Part shown: positions 1 to 6,308 of the stretch, piece by piece
Numbering within the stretch: position 1 is the stretch's first letter
Layout of the letters: each line of letters starts with the position of its first letter
Assembly (NCBI GenBank): GCA_016868955.1
Contig: VGFF01000059.1
Location: 1 to 13,148 of the forward strand
Length of the DNA stretch: 13,148 bases
Direction: 5' to 3'
Source of the DNA: Armatimonadota bacterium
GTDB lineage: Bacteria; Sysuimicrobiota; Sysuimicrobiia; Sysuimicrobiales; VGFF01
Program-made: the position numbers and the translations under genes
Notes under the pieces: model-generated
The model's database searches: none
Seen by the model: only the letters and a program-made list of their open reading frames with translations
What the model was told of the DNA's origin: nothing

Positions 1-1
1 G

Positions 2-1084
2 GACGCCTACCACGACGTGACACGACGGGACTTCACCGTCAACGGCCTCCTCTACGATCCGCTCACGGACCGCCTCTTGGACTTCGTCGGCGGCCAGGAC
101 GACATCACCGCCCGCAACATCCGCGCCATCGGCGATCCCCGCGAGCGATTCGAGGAGGATCGCCTACGTATGCTGCGCGCCGTGCGGCTCGCCACCGAGC
201 TCGATTTCCGCATTGTCACGGAGACATTCGAAGCGATTCCGCCGCTGGCGCCGCGCGTCACGTCCGTCAGCGCCGAGCGCGTGCGTGACGAACTGATCCG
301 CATCTTCACCGGGCCGCGACCGGTGCGGGGATTGAGGCTGCTGGACGAATCGGATTTGTTGGCGCCGCTGCTGCCGGAGGTCGCGGCGATGAAGGGCGTC
401 GCACAGCCGCCGGAGTTCCATCCGGAGGGGGATGTCTTCGTCCACACGGCGGTGGCGCTGGACGCGCTCGAGAGCCCCTCGGCGGTGCTCGCGTTCGGGA
501 CGCTCCTGCACGACGTCGGCAAGCCGCCGACATTCGCGGTGAAAGAGCGAATTCGGTTCGACGGGCACGACGAGGTCGGCGCCACGATCGCGCGCGACGT
601 CTGCCGGCGACTGCGATTCTCCCAGCGCGACACCGATCGCGTCGTCGCGCTCGTCGGCGAGCATATGCGGTTCGCGAAGCTGCCGAGCATGAGGGAGGGA
701 AAGCGCCTCCAGTTCTTCGCGCGACCGGACTTTCACGACCACCTCGCGCTCCACCGCGCCGACTGCCTCGCCAGCCATCAAGACCTCGACATCTGGGAAT
801 GGGTGCGGGCGACCCGGGGGGCGCTGACGCAAGCGGAGCTGGCGCCGCCGAGACTGGTCACCGGCGACGACCTCGTCGCCCTGGGATTGCGCCCGGGACC
901 GGCGTTCTCCGAGATCCTCGAGGAAGTGCGCGAGGCGCAGTTGGAAGGGCGCGTCCACGATCGCGAAGCCGGCCTGGCGCTGGCCGCGGAGTCGGCGGCG
1001 CGGTGGACTCGGACAGCGGCGCCGGAAGACCGGGGCGCCCAACGGCCGCGGCAATCGCCGCTCCCGCAGGCCCCGGAGGATTGA
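2..1084 (+). CDS. cca: CCA tRNA nucleotidyltransferase, 5'-truncated by window edge
   Basis: This is the 3' part (360 codons visible) of a class II tRNA nucleotidyltransferase, which adds or repairs the 3' CCA end of tRNAs in the cytoplasm. The open frame runs in from the left edge, so the GTG at 17 is internal and the true start lies outside. Visible motifs are RRDFTVNGL and DFVGG of the nucleotidyltransferase head, then the neck motif EEDRLRMLRAVR, which in this family selects CTP/ATP by hydrogen bonding. A C-terminal HD domain follows, with LLHDVGK (HD pair at 509-514) and FDGHDEVG, as in the phosphohydrolase-bearing versions. The catalytic DxD of the head would be upstream and is not seen, so a CCA-adding enzyme cannot be separated from a split A-adding or CC-adding one. 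The TGA stop overlaps the -35 element of a likely parA promoter. Confidence 0.93.
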   Translation, partial: DAYHDVTRRDFTVNGLLYDPLTDRLLDFVGGQDDITARNIRAIGDPRERFEEDRLRMLRAVRLATELDFRIVTETFEAIPPLAPRVTSVSAERVRDELIRIFTGPRPVRGLRLLDESDLLAPLLPEVAAMKGVAQPPEFHPEGDVFVHTAVALDALESPSAVLAFGTLLHDVGKPPTFAVKERIRFDGHDEVGATIARDVCRRLRFSQRDTDRVVALVGEHMRFAKLPSMREGKRLQFFARPDFHDHLALHRADCLASHQDLDIWEWVRATRGALTQAELAPPRLVTGDDLVALGLRPGPAFSEILEEVREAQLEGRVHDREAGLALAAESAARWTRTAAPEDRGAQRPRQSPLPQAPED

Positions 1085-1109
1085 TCCGCCGCGCGGTCGA
1101 ACCTATACC
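1081..1109 (+). promoter_or_regulatory. Putative sigma-70 promoter for parA
   Basis: TTGATC (1081-1086) and TATACC (1104-1109) are separated by exactly 17 bp, each matching four of six consensus bases. The -35 element overlaps the cca stop codon. Transcription would begin near 1116, leaving a leader of about 15 nt before the parA ATG at 1131. This was read by eye, and in high-GC DNA such matches need mapping of the 5' end. Confidence 0.45.
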
Positions 1110-1130
1110 GATCGTGAATGAAATGATGGG

Positions 1131-1973
1131 ATGGCCCGCATGACGGAACCGGCACCGCGGCGCGCGAGGGTCATCGCGCTCGTCAACCAAAAAGGCGGTT
1201 GCGGCAAGACGACGACCACCGTCAACCTCGGCGCCTGCTTGGCGACGATCGGCCACCGCGTCTTGCTCGTCGATCTAGACCCCCAAGCGAATGCGTCCGT
1301 CAGCTTGGGCGTCGATCCGGCGACGTTGTCGCGCACGACTTACCATGTCCTCGTCGACCCAACTGATCCCGGCACGGCCCCCGTGGCGATCGAAGAGATC
1401 GCCCGCCCATCGTCCGTCGCGAACCTCGACGTCGCGCCTTCCTCCATCGATCTCGCCGCTGCGGAGTTGGAGTTGGCGGCGCGCATCGGTCGCGAGAACC
1501 AATTGCGGAAGAAGCTGGCGCCGGCGCGTGCATCCTACGACTTCATTCTCATCGATACGCCGCCGTCCTTGGGGCTGCTGACGCTCAACGCGCTCGTCGC
1601 CTCCGATGAGATCATCATCCCGATCCAGACGCACTACTACGCGTTGCTCGGAATGCAACAGTTGCTGCGAACCCTGCGCATGGTGCGCGACGAGACGGGC
1701 CACGACGTCGAGATCCTCGGCGTCGTCGCGACGATGTACGATGCGCGCAACAATTTGAGCAAGGAGATCGTCAACACCATCAAGGAAGAGTTCGGCGACA
1801 AGGTCTTCCATACGGAGATTCACTTCAGCATCAAGCTGGTGGAATCGTCCATGGTCGGCGTTCCGTTGTTCCTGCACAATCCGCAAAACCGCGGCGCGCA
1901 GGAATACATGGCGCTCGCACGAGAGGTGGTGATCCGTGAGGAAATCGCGGGAAGAGCTGAGGCGCGGTCTTAG
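1131..1973 (+). CDS. parA: ParA/Soj-family Walker-type ATPase (atypical)
   Basis: This 280-residue protein belongs to the ParA/MinD superfamily of ATP-switched dimers that position DNA or protein cargo. It has the deviant Walker A motif KGGCGKTT (residues 21-28, signature Lys21), the A' motif DLDPQAN (48-54) and the Walker B motif IDTPPSLG (Asp142). The C-terminal part matches chromosomal ParA in TMYDARNNLS and RGAQEY. The segment where partition ParAs usually read close to R-x-x-L-x-E-A-P-S-x-G-K-P instead reads IKLVESSMVGVPL, so it may not be a canonical partner of ParB-parS. No parB and no parS-like palindrome is visible. The ATG at 1131 (or 1140) has only weak Shine-Dalgarno potential, and a promoter lies just upstream. 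The 3' end overlaps the next gene by 38 bp, implying translational coupling. ATPase membership is certain; the cargo is not. Confidence 0.92.
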   Translation: MARMTEPAPRRARVIALVNQKGGCGKTTTTVNLGACLATIGHRVLLVDLDPQANASVSLGVDPATLSRTTYHVLVDPTDPGTAPVAIEEIARPSSVANLDVAPSSIDLAAAELELAARIGRENQLRKKLAPARASYDFILIDTPPSLGLLTLNALVASDEIIIPIQTHYYALLGMQQLLRTLRMVRDETGHDVEILGVVATMYDARNNLSKEIVNTIKEEFGDKVFHTEIHFSIKLVESSMVGVPLFLHNPQNRGAQEYMALAREVVIREEIAGRAEARS

Positions 1974-2655
1974 GGCGCTGATCCGCGACACGAGCCGGCA
2001 GCTGCGCGACCTCGAGGACAAGACGCCGGCCGCCGAAGGCCCCGCGAAGCCGTTGCTGCCAGACCCGGAGTCGCTGGCCCGGCAAGCGCCGGCGGAGCCG
2101 CCGGCGGCGACGGATGCCGACACAGACGACCGCGGCGTCCAAGCGTCGCCCATGCAGGCGGGGTCGGAGCCCGTCGTCCAACTCGACGTATTGTCGCCAG
2201 TGCCGCCGCCCGCTGAGGCGCCCGCGGCCACGAGCGAGCGGCCCGTCGAGGCGGAGCCCCGCGTGCGACGCAAGGTCGCGTACCTGCCGGGCGTCGAGCG
2301 GGTCCCTGATCCAACGACGAACGTGGCCGAGCCCGTGACGACGACCTTGCCCTTGGAGGCGACCCCGGCGCCGCACGCGATGCCTCCGCATAACCCGCCA
2401 GCGGTCGCTCCATCACCAGCGTTGGACGAGGCGCGCGAGCGGTTGCTCCGCGCGGAGCTGGAGGATCTGGCTCACTACGACGAGCGGCGCGGAGTTTGCT
2501 TCGCTTTCTTCTTGAACCGGAATTGCTGGGACGTCGACGACGCGTTTTGCAACCACGCGCTCCAAGTGTGCATGCTGCGCAACTGCCCGGTCTACCATCT
2601 GCACCGAGAAGCGCTCGAGAAACAGTTCGCCGCGAAGTTCAAGCACCTCTGGTAG
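1936..2655 (+). CDS. Hypothetical Cys/His-cluster protein coupled to ParA
   Basis: I do not recognise this 239-residue family. Three parts are visible. Residues 1-29 are a basic amphipathic helix (MRKSREELRRGLRALIRD...). Residues 30 to about 165 are a Pro/Ala/Glu-rich, probably disordered linker. Residues 170-239 are a folded-looking C-terminal module with five cysteines (188, 197, 205, 212, 217), spaced C-x8-C-x7-C-x6-C-x4-C, followed by PVYHLH. The cluster suggests metal binding, and its first half distantly recalls CCCH zinc fingers. There is no signal peptide or membrane segment. The GTG start at 1936 has a good Shine-Dalgarno (GAGAGGTG, 1921-1928) with 7 nt spacing and lies inside parA. 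Inference: it is an adapter for ParA, since ParB-type activators also carry a short basic N-terminal peptide that stimulates ParA ATPase. The reading frame is secure and the function unknown. Confidence 0.82.
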   Translation: MRKSREELRRGLRALIRDTSRQLRDLEDKTPAAEGPAKPLLPDPESLARQAPAEPPAATDADTDDRGVQASPMQAGSEPVVQLDVLSPVPPPAEAPAATSERPVEAEPRVRRKVAYLPGVERVPDPTTNVAEPVTTTLPLEATPAPHAMPPHNPPAVAPSPALDEARERLLRAELEDLAHYDERRGVCFAFFLNRNCWDVDDAFCNHALQVCMLRNCPVYHLHREALEKQFAAKFKHLW

Positions 2656-2668
2656 CGCCCCGTAAGCC

Positions 2669-3559
2669 GTGAAGAAGATCGGCGTGCTCACCAGCGGTGG
2701 TGACGCCCCAGAGATAAACGCGGCGGTTCACGCCGTCGTTCGCACCGCGTTGTATCTCGGCACCGAGGTCGTCGGCATCATCGAAAAGGGCGGCACGATC
2801 CTCTTCTCGGCGCGCAGCGAGGAGTTCAAGAGCGAAGCGGCGCAGGGTCGGGCGATCGCCGCGCTGCGGGCGATCGACGTCGAGGGCCTGGTGATGATCG
2901 GTGGCAACGGCACGCAGACCGGCGCCCTAGGGTTGCACGAGCGTGGCCTTCCGGCGGTTGGCGTCACGTCGACGATCGACAACGACCTCGCCGGCACCGA
3001 CTACACCATCGGCTGCGACACGGCTTCGAACACCATCGTCGAAGCGATCGACCGCCTGCGCGACACCGCGTCCTCGCACGAGCGCACCTTCCTCTTCGAG
3101 ACGATGGGGCGCAAGTGTGGCTGGCTCGCCCTGCAGTCCGGCCTGGCGACCGGCGCCGAGATCGTGCTCATCCCCGAGGTGCAGACGCCGCTGGAGGAGG
3201 TCGCGGACCGCATCCGTCGCCGCCGCGCAGAGCGCAAGGACCATATCATGATCGTCGTCGCCGAGGGATTCGGCAGCGCCGTCGACGTCGGACGGCGGCT
3301 GAACGACGACTTCAGCATCGAATCACGCGTCTCCGTGCTCGGCCACGCCCAACGCGGTGACGCCCCGACCGCATTCGACCGCGTCCTGGCGAGCCGGCTG
3401 GAGGCGGCGGCGGTGAACGCGTTGCGCGGCGGGGCCAGCGGCATCGTGATGGGCCTGCATGGTAACGAGGTCGTCGCGATCCCCACAGAAGAGGCGATTA
3501 GCCAGCGCGGGCGGATCGACCTCGACGTGTGCCTGCTGCAAGGCGTCTTCGCGATCTAG
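2669..3559 (+). CDS. pfkA: 6-phosphofructokinase family protein, shortened and divergent
   Basis: This 296-residue protein belongs to the PfkA family (E. coli enzyme 320 residues), which phosphorylates fructose 6-phosphate in glycolysis. It opens with KKIGVLTSGGDAP. Catalytic TIDND (Asp104 = E. coli Asp127) and sugar-phosphate residues Arg139, Arg148, Glu199, Arg220, His226 and Arg229 (= Arg162, Arg171, Glu222, Arg243, His249, Arg252) are all kept at a constant offset of 23. The offset reflects one deletion after residue 37, which removes the loop carrying E. coli Tyr41. The Mg/ATP motif GGDGS is GGNGT (Asn80 for Asp103), and PGMNAA is PEINAA. Gly81 at the ATP/PPi discriminating position points to ATP rather than PPi. 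The GTG start follows the previous stop by 13 bp, with weak ribosome-binding signal. Family assignment is firm, but normal kinase activity is uncertain. Confidence 0.88.
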   Translation: MKKIGVLTSGGDAPEINAAVHAVVRTALYLGTEVVGIIEKGGTILFSARSEEFKSEAAQGRAIAALRAIDVEGLVMIGGNGTQTGALGLHERGLPAVGVTSTIDNDLAGTDYTIGCDTASNTIVEAIDRLRDTASSHERTFLFETMGRKCGWLALQSGLATGAEIVLIPEVQTPLEEVADRIRRRRAERKDHIMIVVAEGFGSAVDVGRRLNDDFSIESRVSVLGHAQRGDAPTAFDRVLASRLEAAAVNALRGGASGIVMGLHGNEVVAIPTEEAISQRGRIDLDVCLLQGVFAI

Positions 3560-3578
3560 GCCCGCCACGGCGCCGCGA

Positions 3579-3591
3579 GAGGTGAGTCCAC
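3579..3591 (+). promoter_or_regulatory. Shine-Dalgarno that affects the asnS start choice
   Basis: GAGGTGAG (3579-3586) is a strong match to the 16S tail. It overlaps the in-frame GTG at 3582 but sits 6 nt before an in-frame CTG at 3591, a spacing like that of the Cys-protein gene (AGGTG then 7 nt) and rbfA (AGGTG then 5 nt). This favours the rare CTG start. Confidence 0.5.
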
Positions 3592-4889
3592 TGGACCCGA
3601 TACGATCGACGATTCGAGATCTACGGACGTATGCCGGTCAGACCGTCGAGATCGCCGGCTGGCTGTACGACAAGCGCAGCAGCGGCAAGATCCGCTTCCT
3701 CGTCGTCCGCGACGGCTCCGGCCTCCTGCAGGCGGTTTTGGTCAAGTCCATGCTCGACGAACCGACGTTCACGCGGTTCGACGAGGTCACGCAGGAGTCG
3801 GCGATCCGCGTCTGGGGGGAGGTTCGCGAGGAGGCGCGGGCGCCGGGCGGCGTGGAGATGACGGTGCAGGGCTTCGAGATCGTCCACCGCGCCGAGCCGT
3901 ATCCGATCACGCCGAAGGAGCACGGCATCGACTTCCTCATGGACCATCGGCACCTGTGGCTGCGCAGCCGGCGCCAGCAAGCGATCCTGCGCGTCCGCAA
4001 CGAAATCGTCCGCGCCGCTGAGGACTTCCTGCAGGCCGATGGCTACCTCCGCGTCGACGCGCCGATCCTGACGCCGTCCGCCGTCGAGGGCACTTCGACG
4101 CTATTCGAGACCGACTACTTCGACCGCAAGGCCTACCTGACGCAGAGCGGCCAGCTGTACGCGGAAGCCGCCGCGATGGCGTTCGGTCGCGTCTACTGCT
4201 ACGGCCCGACGTTTCGCGCCGAGAAGTCGAAGACGCGCCGGCACCTCACCGAATTCTGGATGCTCGAGCCGGAAGCGGCGCCGATGGAGCTACCCGGATA
4301 CCTCGACCTCGCCGAGCGGCTCGTCGAGGCGATCGTGCAGCGCGTGATCGACCGGCGCGCGGCCGAGCTGGAGGTTCTCGAGCGCGACGTGTCCAAGCTC
4401 GCGCCGGTGCGCGCGCCGTTCCCTCGGATGACGTATGACGAGGCTATCAAATACTTAAACGAGAACGGCAAGCCGGTGGCGTGGGGCGACGACTTCGGCG
4501 GCGACGAAGAGACCGTGCTCAGTGCACGGTTCGACCGGCCCGTGTTCGTGACGCACTATCCCACCGTGTGCAAGGCGTTCTACATGCAGCCGGATCCGAA
4601 TCGGCCGGAGGTCGTGTTGGGCGCCGACCTGCTGGCACCGGAGGGATACGGCGAGATGATCGGCGGCGGACAGCGCATCCACGATCTGGCGCTGCTCGAG
4701 CAACGCCTGCGCGAGCACAACCTGCCGCGCGAGCCCTACGAGTGGTACCTCGATCTGCGCCGCTACGGTTCCGTGCCGCACGCCGGCTTCGGAATCGGCA
4801 TCGAGCGAACGGTCGCTTGGATCTGCGGGCTCGACCACGTGCGCGAGACGATCCCGTTTCCGCGGCTGCTCAATCGCCTCTACCCATGA
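3582..4889 (+). CDS. asnS: Asparaginyl-tRNA synthetase
   Basis: This is a class IIb synthetase that charges tRNA-Asn with asparagine in the cytoplasm, about 435 residues from GTG 3582 or 432 from CTG 3591, the usual size for AsnRS. An N-terminal OB-fold anticodon-binding domain (about 15-115) contains VEIAGWLYDKR. The catalytic domain follows with LTQSGQLYAEA, motif 2 FRAEKSKTRRHLTEFW (residues 211-226), YPTVCKAFYM and motif 3 GIGIERT (Arg409), ending IPFPR. HLTEFWM and the C-terminal pattern fit AsnRS better than archaeal-type AspRS. The frame stays open upstream to 3459, but those codons lie in pfkA and do not resemble the family, so the start is placed at 3582/3591. The gene follows pfkA by a few tens of bases, consistent with one operon. 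No terminator is seen before the converging amidohydrolase 7 bp away. Confidence 0.95.
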   Translation: MSPLDPIRSTIRDLRTYAGQTVEIAGWLYDKRSSGKIRFLVVRDGSGLLQAVLVKSMLDEPTFTRFDEVTQESAIRVWGEVREEARAPGGVEMTVQGFEIVHRAEPYPITPKEHGIDFLMDHRHLWLRSRRQQAILRVRNEIVRAAEDFLQADGYLRVDAPILTPSAVEGTSTLFETDYFDRKAYLTQSGQLYAEAAAMAFGRVYCYGPTFRAEKSKTRRHLTEFWMLEPEAAPMELPGYLDLAERLVEAIVQRVIDRRAAELEVLERDVSKLAPVRAPFPRMTYDEAIKYLNENGKPVAWGDDFGGDEETVLSARFDRPVFVTHYPTVCKAFYMQPDPNRPEVVLGADLLAPEGYGEMIGGGQRIHDLALLEQRLREHNLPREPYEWYLDLRRYGSVPHAGFGIGIERTVAWICGLDHVRETIPFPRLLNRLYP

Positions 4890-4895
4890 GGCGCG

Positions 4896-6181
4896 TCAGC
4901 TGGACAGGCCGGCGGCGCGACCGTCGGTGTCCTTGAACACGATCCCGTCGCGACAGACGAGGCGCACGCGATCCTCGTGCGTGAGTACTTCGATGTCCTC
5001 GAGCGGATCGCCGTCGACGGCGATGAAATCCGCCCGCATCCCCGGCCGCAGTCGCCCCGTGTCGGGAACCTCGCAGCAGTCGGCGGCGACGGACGTCGCC
5101 GCGACGATCGCTTCCGACGGCGTCATCCCGTACCGTACGAGCAACGCCAGCTCGCGCGCGTTTCCGCCTTGCTCGAACGGGCGCGCGTCCGTGCCGGCGG
5201 CGATGCGGGCGCCGGCGCGGTGCAATCGCCGGAACAACGCGGGCTGCAGGGGCGCCAGCTCCTCGGCTTTATCGCGGCTGAACGCGGAGAGCGTCGCCGC
5301 GATGTGCGGCTGCCGCCGCACGTGCATGTTCAGCAGCGTCGGCACGACGTGCGTGCCCTGGCGCACGATCGTCACGATGTCCTCGTCGTCGAGCGGACCA
5401 AGGTGCTCGACGGTTCGGACGCCGGCCCGCAGCGCGTTCTTCAATCCTTCGCCGGCGTAAGCGTGCGCGGCCACGTGCCGCCCCATCGCCCGCGCCTCCG
5501 ACACGACCGCCTCGACCTCCGCGTACGTGAACTCGCGGGACGTGATCCCGCTGACGCGCGAGCTGACGCCGCCCGTCGTCGCGATCTTGATGAAGTCGGC
5601 GCCGCCGCGCACGTACCTGCGCACCATGGCCCGCAGGTTGTCGACGCCGTCGGTGACGTTGTCCGGCGTGCCCGGCAGCCGCAGCCACTCGGTCGACGTG
5701 CCGACGGCGTTCGTCGGATCGGACAGGCCGGCCGTCTGCGTCAGGATGTTCAGGCAGATGCGCACGCGCGGTCCGGCGAGCGTGCCGTTTTCTAGGCAAA
5801 CTTGAACCCGAGATCGAGGCCGCCCATGTCGCGGATCGTCGTGAAGCCGGCCCGCAGGGTCGCGCGCATCGACTCCGCGACTTCGAGGACGAACAGCGAG
5901 GGCGGCGTGGACACGCGGCGCATCCCGTCCCGCGATGTCGTCGCCATGTGGTCGTGGGCGTCAATCATCCCCGGCATCACGGTCGCGCCGCCTCAGTCTA
6001 CGGTGGACGAGAACCGTTGTCCGGCGATCTCCGACCACGGGCCGGCGGCGACGATGCGGTCGCCGGCGACGAGAAGACCGGCGTCGCGCACCCTTCCACC
6101 GGTGCCGTCGAGGAAGATTCCGCAACGCACCGCGCACGATCGTTCCGGGGACGAAAAAGGAGTCGGCGGGGGAGTCGTCAC
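4896..6181 (-). pseudogene. Amidohydrolase (imidazolonepropionase-like), disrupted by a stop and a frameshift
   Basis: The segments together give about 428 codons of a metal-dependent amidohydrolase of the COG1228 type (imidazolonepropionase, Xaa-Pro/Arg dipeptidase relatives). Ligands expected for a binuclear site are all present: HDH (5948-5956), Lys in FIKIATTGG, His in AAHAYAGEG, His in VEHLG and Asp in AGTDA. Two lesions break it. An in-frame TGA at 5995-5993 lies between TVD and GGATVMPGMIDAH. A one-base loss near 5795 puts TAG (5794-5792) after GLDLGFKFA; restoring one base gives LENGTLAGPRV, which joins to the 289-residue C-terminal part. TGA ends other genes here, so recoding is unlikely. 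The start is uncertain: GTG 6181, or GTG 6130, which leads directly into RCGIFLDGTGG; neither has a clear Shine-Dalgarno. No signal peptide is evident. Sequencing error is the alternative. Confidence 0.85.
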
Positions 6182-6308
6182 GATCGCTGATTCGCGCTCG
6201 GACGCCGAGCCCCCCGCCGGGCCTCGAGCCGAGATTGTTGGAAGAGGGGGAAAAGGAGAATCCCCGCCGGCGCGGTACCTTGGGCAGCACGGCCATGGGG
6301 AGAAATCG
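6182..6308. other. Divergent intergenic region
   Basis: This spacer separates the minus-strand amidohydrolase from the plus-strand dehydrogenase and should hold promoters for both. I found no convincing -35/-10 pair on either strand. It contains a short inverted repeat CTCGG-ACG-CCGAG, a purine-rich plus-strand tract (about 6236-6262) and the Shine-Dalgarno of the dehydrogenase at the right end. No supportable small gene is seen. Confidence 0.5.

Noticed and set aside
1275..2273. A 332-codon minus-strand frame across parA and the Cys-protein gene
   Set aside because: The ParA motifs prove the plus strand, and this frame crosses a gene boundary with no recognisable protein.
1131..2655. A plasmid or phage partition locus
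   Set aside because: The pair is embedded among cca, pfk and asnS with matching composition, and there are no replication, integrase or repeat sequences.
3459..3581. N-terminal extension of asnS from the ATG at 3459
   Set aside because: Those 41 codons lie inside the conserved end of pfkA, are Ser/Arg-rich and do not match AsnRS, which starts at about 3582-3591.
4889..4896. A bidirectional terminator between the converging asnS and amidohydrolase genes
   Set aside because: Only a few bases separate the stops and no hairpin with a T-tract is visible nearby.
5993..5995. The in-frame TGA as a selenocysteine codon or a sign of a recoded genetic code
   Set aside because: It is not at a redox or catalytic position, TGA is used as a normal stop by several genes here, and a second lesion in the same gene favours decay.
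5802..6308. Upstream extension of the SDR frame over the amidohydrolase
   Set aside because: The frame is open by composition only. GKVVIVTG needs to be near the N-terminus, and a good Shine-Dalgarno precedes ATG 6309.
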